DNA of 64,000 bases from the NCBI GenBank assembly GCA_003260075.1, contig QLIY01000337.1, forward strand, positions 1-64,000. Reading direction: 5' to 3'. This DNA comes from Phallusia mammillata (lineage: Eukaryota > Chordata > Ascidiacea > Phlebobranchia > Ascidiidae). The position numbers were made by a program, and so were the translations under genes. Position 1 is the first letter of the stretch. Each line of letters opens with the position of its first letter. Below the pieces are notes generated by a model. The model searched no databases. It was given only the letters and a program-made list of their open reading frames with translations, and was not told the origin of the DNA. Below, piece by piece: positions 11,701 through 22,078 of the stretch.

Positions 11701-14201
11701 CAAGTATTTAAAGCAGTGGTTCCCAACCTTTTTCGACAAATTCCTCGTTTGACAGTTTACAAAATATTTTCGTTACTTCATAATAGACTACATAGGAGAT
11801 GCTTAACCATACAAAGATCATTTAAAATTGGGGTTTTTATCAACTTCACAGTTCATATTCCCAGAGCTTAAGTGTCTATTTACAATGTCGCAACGACACT
11901 ATAAATGTATTTTAAAAGTCTACCACATTTGAGGCTAGTAAGTTCCGGAAATATTTTTGTCGCATTTTACAAAATCCAGAAAAGCACAATATTGTTGCGT
12001 ACGACACACTCGCAAACGATATCACAGAACGTCGCAATTGCATGCTTACATCATCGGTTTACACCACACTGCATGATACAGCGATATGTTGCGTCAGGGT
12101 ACGATATGCACGTTATCTTACGTCCTTGTTATTTACATGACACAACTTACCGGCTTCTCATCATAGGAATGTTGATACAATTTGCTGACGCAACAGCCGC
12201 AAATGGAACATATCGCCCAACCAAGGAAGGTAATTTCTGCAATACAAAACAGGAGTTTATGTAGAAGCATCAAGCCAATATATGATGGCTGCACCAGCCA
12301 ATACGGCCAATCTCTCGTCACCAGCTGCACTGATGAGACCTTATCAGTCGAAACAGTGTGCACTGTCTACAGCTTAAAGAGGGGCGACTACGAACACCAC
12401 ACAAGACACAACTTAACAGCAATGCTTAAAATATTACGGCATCTGAAAAAGATTAGTTTAAGTCTTTTTTTGTTTGTCAGTGCTTTTGAACCCTGGTTAT
12501 GCGAACTCAAATGGGTGCATGAAATATTTCCACATCTTTTCATAACTTTACGTTTAATTTTATTCTGCTAATGGCGATACAGAAAAAAGACCTTAAAAAT
12601 GGTAAACAATGTTGGGTAATACCAGATTATAGGGATGGGGATCGCTGTTTTTTGATGCTCGGCCGAGCAGTTGTACAAACTGAGCCAAGCATTAAATTTG
12701 CATATTTCCCCCCCCCCGGTAATACCAGATTATAGGGATGGGGATCGCTGTTTTTTGATGCTCGGTGCTCGGCCGAGCAGTTGTACAAACTGAGTCAAGC
12801 ATTAAATTTGCATATTCATGCCGTTCTGCAGTTTTGGCCCTTCCCTACTAGATTACATAACAAACATCCTATTTAGCCTACTTCTAATCAACATTATTTG
12901 CATTATATAACATCAATTTAAAAGTTCAACACACCTTTGTGTAGGAGTTGAGAGTAAGAGCAGTAGCTACAGCTCCACCGGTAGCGAAAACATAGGATGT
13001 GAACAAACGCCTACAGCACAGTCATAAAACAATGTAAGTTAAAACAATATGTAACTGACACTACTTAAGCATTGCTGGAATCAAAATAAATATACAAGTG
13101 TAAATAATATGCAAATTACAAAATTAGGAAACTAAAACAATTTCCCATTTAAACTAATAAAAAAAACGCAACCAATTTAGTTCAAACAACATATAAATAC
13201 TTTAAATGAAACATTTCAAAACAAAACATGGTAAAAACAGTGCAGTTTATTGAATGTATATGTGACATCCGAATCACAGCAAATTTTAGTTTCCACAAAT
13301 GTTGGGAGATTTAGAAACATCAAAATTGATACTCTTCAACTTACGTAGTGGATATAGGAGCATCCCCACTTCTGTTTGTGTAATTTACAATAGCGTTGAA
13401 AGATTGATTTGCCCACTGCCAAAATATCACAGCTGGAGCAGTTCTGTTAATAAAGTACAAGGGTAATATAAACAATAAAATAACACTACATTTCAAGTAA
13501 ACTGTAAAAAATGAAACCAACTTGTAAAAGGTCAATAAACAACCAGTAATTGTCATATTCATTGGAACTTGAGCAGACATCCGGCCCAAAATAAACATTT
13601 TTTCTTTCGTATCTGGATGAAAAGCGCTGTCATATCGGTACTTTGCTGTCCAGAGGTCTTCCTCAGTTGTTCCAGAAGGGAGTTCGGCCCCTTCACTTAA
13701 ATTGTCACAAATGAAAGTTTATCTGTAAGTTTTTAACATTTCACAGCTGAGCCACATACCGTGACTTTAGCACCAGTGTTTTTGCATTTTCCAAATCTTT
13801 GCTAGATAGCAAAACATTCAGTGGATTGGTTACTGCAAACAAAAAAAGTTGAAACGTTTTTTAAGTAATTTTTAGTGAACTTTTTACAAATCCAATTATA
13901 CCTTTTATGTTAAATACAATAGCCCAGCATATTTCTTTTTTCATATGTATATATTGTTATATATAAGTTTGCAAAAAATGCAACTAACAGTAAATCATAA
14001 TGACATGTAGAGATGTATAGGCATAGCCATAGAGCAATCTTATTCATATTGAGTGCATAGATGCAAAAGGTCTAAAGAGCATTAAAAATATTGTATTGTA
14101 CCTTTGAAAAAGTGTCTAGCCCTTCCACCATATGTATCTTGGCTCCATTTTGGTTTTGACAAATCAATTTCTTTCAATGCTTTGGTTAGTTCGTCTGACA
14201 T
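8727..14201 (-). CDS. SFXN1: Sideroflexin (SFXN1/3-type mitochondrial amino acid carrier), eleven exons, 326 aa
   Basis: Exons, in gene order: 14201-14102, 13832-13760, 13695-13522, 13443-13345, 13010-12935, 12236-12151, 11626-11499, 10399-10350, 9701-9652, 9194-9147 and 8823-8727. Every junction matches in phase and the sum is 981 bases. Sideroflexins sit in the inner mitochondrial membrane; SFXN1 and SFXN3 import serine for one-carbon metabolism. Diagnostic pieces are the N-terminal [37 protein letters not shown], the invariant [55 protein letters not shown] and the C-terminal KRVYFNKGL. Length matches human SFXN1 (about 322 aa). Several exons are only 48-50 bases. Which paralogue it represents cannot be settled here, so the symbol is by similarity. 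Confidence 0.93.
12240..12380. repeat. Half copy of an interspersed foldback repeat
   Basis: It contains CACCAGCTGCACTGATGAGAC followed by GAAACAGTGTGCACTGTCTAC. The same string set occurs in longer form at 44014-44275, in partial form near 63470-63610 and as a scrap at 4655-4680. It lies directly beside sideroflexin exon 6. Confidence 0.5.
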
Positions 14202-14582
14202 TTTAAATGCATAGAAAGTTAGACAAACAATCAAATGCCTACAAAAATAAATAAACTAAAATTTAAGGTCTGAAATGCAGCAAACGAAAGAGTTAATGAC
14301 CACGTGAACCGTTGTGCAATTAAACATGCATTTGTTCCAATTACATTTTTGAAAATACCTCCTAATAATAAGTATGTGGGCCTGCACTGCAAACTAAGCA
14401 AAACTGTGTGCAACTCTTCCAATTTATAGTTTATACCTAAAGGTATCTTGTTGTTAGTTATCGGTATTGGTGTGCACTGATAAGATTTGTTTGTAGTCTC
14501 AAATGTCTATTTTAAACTGCAATGTCACCCCAACTAGTTGGTTCACGGTTCAATCAACACAGAATGTACGCAAGACTGGCGG

Positions 14583-14585
<3 letters not shown>

Positions 14586-14659
<74 letters not shown>
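14586..14659. other. Sequence gap written as 74 C
   Basis: Uninterrupted C. The duplicate copy of this region carries ordinary mixed sequence at the same position, so the C are most simply read as unknown bases rather than a real homopolymer. Confidence 0.8.
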
Positions 14660-14662
<3 letters not shown>

Positions 14663-15430
14663 TTTCTCAACTGACCACTCACAGCGTTTTAAATAGGGGC
14701 GTATCCTAGACTTGTTAATAAAAGCTGCTCAATGCTAACATAAAAAAATGCTTCAGCACATTGCTATAACGTTACCCTTTCTAAACATAATGAAAAATAT
14801 CAAGGCTAATGCAGACCAAAGTCTGTTTTACATATACTTTGATGCAGACCACATGCTTTTGACCATGCAAAATCAAATGTATGTTTTTGAACTCTTTTAT
14901 ATGAGCGACGGAAAAGTTTTGCATAAAAATATGGCTTAAAAGTCGAGATGTTTGAAATGAAATTCGAAATGTAGCAAAAATTTGTTATCATGCGTTTTCG
15001 TATTTTCACGCTTGGTCGGTCAACCGTAAAGCTCAACGGCACGTGTTTTTGATTTTGGTTACCTATCAGTGTACCTAAATAACAAAATAAACCCACATTC
15101 CGTTTGTGTACGAAAGTGCTTAAATGATTGGTCAGTTCGATATCCTTGTGTAATGGTTGTCATGCGAGCATTTGATTTAACATTATAAACTTCTAAAATT
15201 GCCCAAAGCCATAAGTCATTTAAACGTAGCTTATTTTGTGTGTCCAAAATTTGATAGTTGTTTGTGTGTTGGGGATTAGGTCGTCACAATTTCCCTTTGT
15301 TACCGAGTCAGGAAGCTTGTGTTTGCAGCCGAGTGCCTGCGAATGTGATTTAGTGTTCCCTACTGACTTTTGTACCGCGTGTTTTGCGCTATATAAGGTT
15401 TTGCGTTTTGTTCAACAATACACTCTAAAC

Positions 15431-15878
15431 CAGTGGTGGCCAACCTATGGCGCATGCGCCAAACGTGGCGCATTGCATGATTAGAAAAGGCGCATTGCCT
15501 TCGTTTGAATATCATGAAAATCAAATTAATAAACAAATAAATAAAGTAAGCCAGCCCCATTAATTATATATATATATACATATTCATGCACAACATTAAT
15601 CAAATATATCTTTATTTCCACTATTCTTCTTGCAGTTATAAATATGAAAAAAAAATATAATCACCGTTCACCACATTTTTGTCAGTTTACAATTGCGGCT
15701 GGTTCCGGTCAAAGTACGTATAAAACGTCCAACCCATTGTTACGCGATAGAGCCTCATGGACGCCATTTTGTGTCCAAATTAATACAGCAGGTTTAGGGA
15801 AAAAAACACAAATATGGCGCATCCAACACAGTATGTTAAAAAGTTGGCGAATGGTATGTAAAAGGTTGGCCACCCCCG
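15431..15878. mobile_element. Non-autonomous hAT element, polymorphic insertion
   Basis: 448 bases with inverted ends CAGTGGTGGCCAACCT and AGGTTGGCCACCCCCG, flanked by a perfect 8-base duplication CTCTAAAC (15423-15430 and 15879-15886). The second haplotype copy has the uninterrupted site near 17412-17440 (CTCTACAC context). An 8-base duplication and CAG ends fit the hAT superfamily. No transposase. Confidence 0.82.
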
Positions 15879-18035
15879 CTCTAAACACTGGCCTCAGTCT
15901 ACAATCGCGACTGGCCATGATGTCAATTTAACGGCCACCCCTCAACACTTGCAGCATCTTTAACTGTCAATGACCATGCGGTTCACTTTACCTCACAAAT
16001 CCAATTTACACAAACAAACGTTTATGTTTCCAACATTTAACACATGCTGTATTTAAAAAAGGAAACTTCCTTACAAACTTAATACACTGTATAACTAAAG
16101 TGCTGCCCAGCGAATATTATTAACACACCTTAAACATATGCACCACGTCAAAATGGAAATACAGTTTTGTAAATAATCACTCTATGTGACTACAAAATAA
16201 CTTTATTATGCAAAGGAACTCAACCAAAAACAAAACCTTTTGGTTGGAAAGCACAAACATTCAAATAGTCACAGTTTATCATTGGTAGAAAAGCTAGAGT
16301 ACCACCGCACTTGAAGTATCAAACAAAAATATAAAAGTAAAATATGCATATGATACACGTTTTGACAAAAGGTGTTACAAATAAAGTATTCCCCCCCCCC
16401 CTCTTCCAATTTATAGTTTATACCTAAAGGTATCTTGTTGTTAGTTATCAGTATTGGTATGCACTGATAAGATTTGTTTGTAGTCTCAAATGTCCATTTT
16501 AAACTGCAATGTCACCCCAACTAGTTAGTCCACGGTTCAATGAAATCAACACACAGAATGTACGCAAGCCTGGCGCACACCGGTATCACATTCCGAAGTT
16601 ACGCACCAGGGGTTTTCTCAACTGACCACTCACAGCGTTTTAAATAGGGGCGTATCCTCGACTTGATACAACTGACAACAATGTTAATAAAAGATGCTCA
16701 ATGCTGATATGAAAAAAATGCTTCAGCACATTCCTATAACTTTAGTTTTACCATTGCTAAACCTAATGAAACATGTCAAGGTTTATGCTTATGCACAGAC
16801 CTCAAATTAGACCATGCAAAATTGTATGCATGTTTTTGCACTCTTTTCGGAGATAAGAAAAAGTTTGGCAAGAACATATTGCTAAAAAATTAAGACGATT
16901 TAAATAAAATTCGAAATGCACCAAAATTTATTTTCATGTGTTTTCACATTTTTACGCTTGGTCGGTCAACCGTAAAGCTGAACGGCACATGTTTTTGATT
17001 GTGGATACATTTTTATTTTTGCTTTTTCGTTTACCTGACTAAAAAGCTGAACTATCAGTGTGCCTAAATAACGAAATAAACCCACATTCCCTTGTGTACA
17101 AAAGTGTTATAAATCATTGGTCAGTTTGATATCCTTGTCCTTGTGTAGTGTTTGTCATGCGAAAGCATTAGATTTAACATCATAAACTTATAAAATTTCC
17201 CAAAGCCAGAAGTCATTTAAACGTACTGTATTTTGTGTGTCCTAAATTTGATAGTTGTGTTGTGGATTCACAATTTCCCTTCGTTACGGAGTGAGGAAGC
17301 TTGTGTTTCCAGTCGTTTGCCTGCAAATGTGATTTAGTGTTCCCTGCTGAATTTTGTACCATGTGTTTTGCGCGATATTAAGTTTTGCGTTTTGCTTAAT
17401 AAAAAACTCTACACACTGGATTGGAAACACACTGGCCTCAGTTTACAATCAAGACTGGCCATGATGTAAATTTAACGGCCACCCCAACACTTGCAGAATC
17501 GTTTACCGTCAATGACTATGCGGTTGTAGTTTTTACCTGGGGCTAAGGTCTACTTTTACCACAAATTCAATTTATACAAAGGTTTATGTTTCCAACATTT
17601 AACAGTTAAACCACATGCGGTATTTAATAAAAGAAGCTTCCTCACAAACCTAATACACTGTATAACCAAAGTGCTGCCCAACTAATAATATTTACACAAC
17701 TAAAACATATGCACCATGTCAAAATGGAAATATAGTTTTGTAAATAATCACTCTATGTGACTACAAAAATACTTTATTATGCAAAGGAACTCAACCAAAA
17801 ACAAAACCGTTTGGTTGGAAAGCACAAATATTGAAATAGTCACAGTTTATCGTTGGTAGAAAAGCTAGAGTACCACCGCACTTGAAGTATCAAACAAAAA
17901 TATAAAAGTAAAATATGCATATGATACAGGTTTTGACAAAAGGCATTACAAATAAAGTATTTACATCTTAGGGAGACTAATCACTACATGTAAAACTTAC
18001 AAAATATACCACAAAGCAGCAAAATAAAAACAAGA

Positions 18036-19275
18036 TTACTGTTGCTTTAATTTTGGACGCTCCACAATTGTTTGAAATACCTGACTACTAAAGACAGCTA
18101 CATTAATTTTCTTAAATACCCACAGAAACAACAAGAGTATTGTCACATACTGAACCCAGCCCCATTTAATAAGCTCCCAAAACCCTGGTGTGTATGTTAT
18201 AGTTTCGGTTGGATAAGTAATAATCACTTCTATCGTAAAAGGCTGACTGGCTCCATGCCCTGATTTCCAAATGGGATAGTTTGGGGCATAAACAGTTGTA
18301 ACATTTCTCTGCGAATAGCTGTCCCCCCCCCCCCCAGGTGTGTATGTTATAGTTTCTGTTGGGTAAGTAATAATTACTTCTATCGTAAAAGGCTGACTGG
18401 CTCCACGCCCTGATTTCCAAATGGGATAGTTCGGAGCATAGACAGTTGTAACATTTCTCTGCGAATAGCTGCTTAGTATGTTTGTCAAATCATAATCACT
18501 TGCAAAAAGGCTAGTTGAATTTACAATGCTAGTATTAAACCGGGTGTCAGTGCCTCTGTGTCTTAATGAAATCTTTTGATACATCCTTAAGTCACCAAAA
18601 ATTGTAAACTTTGCTCCAGGAGTCAAGGATGAGAAAGTAATATATGCCAAGCTCTCCATTTGAAAAGTTGACATTCTGTAGAGCTTGAAATCAAAGATTA
18701 GAATCATTTGCAGTGATGTAATGCTCTCAGATGCAGCGAGTGGGAACTGGGCTGTAAAATTAAGTTGATCAAATTTGCCATCTCCATTTACATCAGTTTC
18801 AGTTGACTTGACTGAAGGAATACGTAAGTTCTGCTGCAACAAGGAGTTAAAGTTAGAGTATGTGCTCCATGCAAAGAATCCCCCGGGTTGTGGAGTGTCA
18901 AGTATTATCATTGCTTCCTTTTTGAACTTGACATCAGGTTGCTCTTGGTACGTGTTTGTGGTGATCCAAAAACCTTGACTGCGATAGGCAATAAGCAAGG
19001 GTGGTATAAAAGTCAACACAAGGGTAATAAGGATAAAAAGTGATGCTTTTGTGCAGCCCCCCCCCCATTATCATTGCTTCCTTTTTGAACTTGACATCAG
19101 GTTGCTCTTGGTACATGTTTGTGGTGATCCAAAAACCTTGACTGCGATAGGCAATAAGTAGGGGTGGTATAAAAGTCAACACAAGGGTAATAAGGATGAA
19201 GAGTGTTGCTTTTGTGCAAAGGCTGGACTTGTACCGATTCATAATAGAATGAGAGTAGATTTCAACCACCGTCAT
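18036..19275 (-). CDS. TMEM231: TMEM231, ciliary transition-zone membrane protein (single exon, two assembly duplications)
   Basis: TMEM231 is part of the MKS/B9 complex at the base of the cilium, where it helps form the diffusion barrier. The reading frame starts at 19275 with MTVVEIYSHSIMNRYKSSLC, followed by a first membrane helix (TLFILITLVLTFIPPLL) and GFWITTN. A lumenal region follows (SESITSLQMILIFDFKLYRM; YDLTNILSSYSQRNVTTVY), then a second helix near the C-terminus (GFWELIKWGWVQYVTILLLF). Two false duplications interrupt it, one of 163 bases (join at C-run 19057-19066) and one of 150 bases (join at 18323-18335). Removing both leaves 927 bases, 308 aa, against 316 in human. No intron is present. 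It follows MRPL16 on the same strand after only 137 bases. Confidence 0.93.
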
Positions 19276-19412
19276 TTTTGATGTTATTTGGTTGTCACAG
19301 TTTAAGAATGCTTTTTATCAATCTGTAACATATAAACACGGATTGTTAATGAAAACAATATTACATGAAAATTTTTATGATTTACATGTAAAAATTACAA
19401 TCAAACAAAGCA

Positions 19413-20150
19413 TTATCTCATTTTTCCAAAATGTTTGTAATCTGAAAGTGAAACAAATGATCGCATTCCCTGCATATTTTTTGTCACAATTTCACGAAAT
19501 GTAAAAAAGTTTTCATTTTCATCCTCCAAGCGTCTTTCTTCTTCATACATTTCTTCCAACATCTCGTACTCCACAGCCATTGCTGGAAAAGGCAGAGTAT
19601 TGGCGATCCCTTTCAGAAAAGGGAAGGCAGTAGAAAATTCTAAGTTCCCACCAATTTCAAATATAACTTGTCTAGCTTGAACTGGTGTCACATAATAGTC
19701 AATTTTTCCCTTGCCACCACCCATGACAGCTTGCAACGGATGCTTAGTAATAGCATGGTACGGGGCTTCTACTCTCCAAATTGCATGCACTCCATTCCTT
19801 TTTACAAATCGATTGACTTGTTGTGTGATGTTATTTAAATGTCCATGCTTTAAAAGGCCTCCTTTCACTGAAATAACACCATACTGTTGTAGTTCAAGTT
19901 CTGCACCTTTTCCACGACAGACTCCCCTTGTTAGATAGCCTTTACGCATTCGATTTTTGGGAGGCTGATTTGGTGCTTTGTTTGGCAATCTAAGTGATGC
20001 TCCAATTTTCGGAGAACTTTTATCACCGTATTTCAACTGTTCAACATTATAGTCTTCTGGTGTCCAGCGTCTTGTTGCAACTGATTGGCAGCGCCATAGA
20101 GTTGTAGGATACAGCTTTACTGTACCAGAAAATATAAACTTTAGTGACAT
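19413..20150 (-). CDS. MRPL16: Mitochondrial ribosomal protein L16 (uL16m), single exon, 245 aa
   Basis: A large-subunit mitoribosome protein of the universal uL16 family, which contacts the A-site tRNA region of 23S-like rRNA. Family signatures are GYLTRGVCRGKGAELELQQYG (about 71-91), RFVKRNGVHAIWRVEAP, MGGGKGKIDYYVTPVQ (about 143-158) and VIFEIGGNLE. The N-terminal 25-30 residues are basic and S/T-rich, as in a mitochondrial targeting sequence. Length is close to human MRPL16 (251 aa). The whole frame is intact and intronless, which is unusual in this window. The TMEM231 start lies 137 bases downstream on the same strand, so co-transcription is possible but not shown. Confidence 0.95.
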   Translation of the reverse strand: MSLKFIFSGTVKLYPTTLWRCQSVATRRWTPEDYNVEQLKYGDKSSPKIGASLRLPNKAPNQPPKNRMRKGYLTRGVCRGKGAELELQQYGVISVKGGLLKHGHLNNITQQVNRFVKRNGVHAIWRVEAPYHAITKHPLQAVMGGGKGKIDYYVTPVQARQVIFEIGGNLEFSTAFPFLKGIANTLPFPAMAVEYEMLEEMYEEERRLEDENENFFTFREIVTKNMQGMRSFVSLSDYKHFGKMR

Positions 20151-20974
20151 TTTTTAAAGCAGCAAGTTTTTCAATACAAACTGCAGTTAATTTTTTGTAA
20201 TCATTGCAAAAAAATCACGTTTTAAATGTGTGATTTCAACACATCAGTTTAGTATTCTGCTTTAATCTGTGTTGTCAGGGAAAAAACAGTTTATAAAAGG
20301 TACCGTTCACTAATATAAAGCGGTAAAATTACTTTTGCTTTGAAAACCAACCAAACTATGAAATCAAATATTTTCTGAAGAAAAATGTTCAAACAAACAT
20401 AATGTTTCAAGGAATTCCCTTACACAACAAATCCAATGAGCTAAATGCATATCTCACTTGTCTTTAAGGCTGGAGTAAGAATGCTTGTTTGCCACCAAAG
20501 TTGTTTTTTCTGTTCTTTTTCACACTACTTACAGGTATAATTTTATAACTTACAAGGAATAAACGTACAAGCGAAAAGATGCAGAGTACACTTTTGTCTA
20601 AGGCTAAGCAAGATTCACACCAGACGCGGTTGTTTTCGAAAATGTGAATCGCGACCGAAAGTTGGGTCGCCTGTTTTGTAAAAAAACGCATCCACTTATA
20701 AGCTCTTTAAATTTTGAGTGTAATCGGAATGTTCGGTAAAAAAGGAATAAATTTGGCTGAAACTGACACAGCAATTTTCATAAAAATGCATCGTGTCTAC
20801 GATGGTTATAACCAACCCCCAAAAAACGAATTAATTTTAAATAATGTGTTAGAAAGAATGTTAGGCAGTTGAAGTATATTTGAAAAGGCAGCAACTTACG
20901 TCCATTTTATTTTAGTTATTTGGGGGGGAAGTTTGACGCCAACCAGAAGAAATGGTTTTGGTTAGTACAACGGT

Positions 20975-21055
<81 letters not shown>

Positions 21056-21308
21056 GTCGCCTAAGGCATGGTTCCCAACTTAATTTAGGCCATGGACCAC
21101 CAACCCCAATAAAATAAACTCATTGTCCACTTACTGTTGAGAAAAAATACAGTCATTTTTCATTTAGGGTTACTAATTTCATCGTTGGGGGTCAACGCAA
21201 CTTGGCAAATGTTATCAATGGGTCACGGCACCAGAAAGGTTGGGAACCGCTGGGGTTAGTCGATTTAAACTAAACGGAAAAGATAGCTTGTTAATTGTGA
21301 CTTGCAGG

Positions 21309-21527
21309 TATATGAATTACTGTCTTTTATTTCGAAAGCGTGCACGGTACGAATAAAGCGAGACTACAGTGACCGCAAAAGCAAATTTGCTCGAATAAAT
21401 CGGCTCGTGAAAAAGAACGAACTACCAAAAAGGCGCAGAAAAGTTCAGCCCGTTCACAGCGGAAAAACAGCGGTTTGTATACAAATGGGTTCTAGTACGT
21501 TAAAGGTCTGTTTTCGGCAACATGGCT
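21309..21527 (+). CDS. Unrecognised basic coding-like stretch, possible terminal exon
   Basis: It opens after a good acceptor (ACTTGCAG at 21308). The frame reads VYELLSFISKACTVRIKRD, then a Lys/Arg-rich segment (LVKKNELPKRRRKVQP), to a stop at 21527. A possible donor lies after STLK. I recognise no family, and no neighbouring + strand exon joins to it. An open frame of this size can occur by chance in this AT content. Confidence 0.22.
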
Positions 21528-21613
21528 AACGCTTTAATGTAAAGATTGCACTTTTCCAACACCTAGGACTCATAAGACCAGATATTTCAAACACGTTGCA
21601 AAAATTTGCCAAG

Positions 21614-22069
21614 TTAAAAAGGACTTATGTTTATGTTTACATTTACCAAAATACCACAGCGTTCGACCACCATTTGGGCAGTAACTGCTTGCTCTCGTGT
21701 AGTTACGCACAGCGAGCAAATAACATCGTTGAGGAATGAAGGCGAGTACATGCGAAGCAAGCGAAGAACATGAACACATACGCGAGTACGAATATTTACC
21801 ATCGGTGTGACGAATGTAAAAACGATCAAAACTTGTTTTGGGAGTCGCGGGGGTCTTAAGACCGCATACCTTGTTTTGGTGGTCGTAAATAAAATTTGTT
21901 TGTTGCCATGCATTTTTATGCACAGGGCGGGGAAATCATGGTATCTAAATACAGCATCACTTGCAGCATGACAAGGCAACACTGAAAATTTTGTTTGTGG
22001 AAAGAAAAATAAAGCGAAGAGAAGAACAAATGCACAGAACAAAATAAAACCTGTTGGCAAACCATGCAT
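21614..22069 (-). CDS. Candidate small membrane protein directly downstream of the Nudix gene
   Basis: The ATG is 10 bases after the stop of the Nudix gene on the same strand. The first 24 residues are strongly hydrophobic (GFILFCAFVLLFALFFF), like a signal anchor. The open frame is 151 codons; a donor-like AAG|GTATGC at 21870 would end a first exon after TTTKTR. No family recognised. Position suggests an operon-like unit, since ascidians do have such transcription units resolved by trans-splicing, but this is inference and the ORF may be chance. Confidence 0.3.
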   Translation of the reverse strand: MHGLPTGFILFCAFVLLFALFFFPQTKFSVLPCHAASDAVFRYHDFPALCIKMHGNKQILFTTTKTRYAVLRPPRLPKQVLIVFTFVTPMVNIRTRVCVHVLRLLRMYSPSFLNDVICSLCVTTREQAVTAQMVVERCGILVNVNINISPF

Positions 22070-22078
22070 AAAAACACT

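Larger units (their letters stand above)
14413..17960. repeat. 2-kb region present twice (two haplotype copies) with no gene
   Basis: Copy 1 is 14413-16390 and copy 2 is 16401 to about 17960, separated by ten placeholder C. They align throughout with scattered substitutions and small indels. Copy 1 contains a 448-base insertion (15431-15878) and a 74-base C-run (14586-14659). At that place copy 2 has ordinary sequence, about 40 bases near 16573-16612. Both copies end in the same AATAAAGTATT. I see no coding exon in either copy. Confidence 0.8.
20151..22078. other. Intergenic stretch with a long gap and candidate ORFs only
   Basis: Contains a 78-base C-run at 20976-21053 (gap placeholder), a small hAT-like element at about 21066-21253 (ends CATGGTTCCCAACTT and AGGTTGGGAACCGCTG), and two unassigned coding-like stretches listed separately (21309-21527 + and 21614-22069 -). 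Confidence 0.6.

Noticed and set aside
8727..12935. Sideroflexin truncated after its fifth exon
   Set aside because: The remaining six short exons (48-128 bases) were found downstream and all phases agree.
14586..14659. Long C tracts as i-motif/G-quadruplex regulatory sites, or poly-Pro/poly-Gly proteins
   Set aside because: They are strand-biased, of stereotyped length and lie at contig joins; the alternative copy of this region has normal sequence. Open frames running through them are artefacts.
18182..18475. An internal repeat in TMEM231 (SYSQRNVTTVYAPNYPIW twice)
   Set aside because: The two copies are haplotype versions joined at a C-run. The 150-base offset happens to keep the frame. 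Removing it gives the normal family length.
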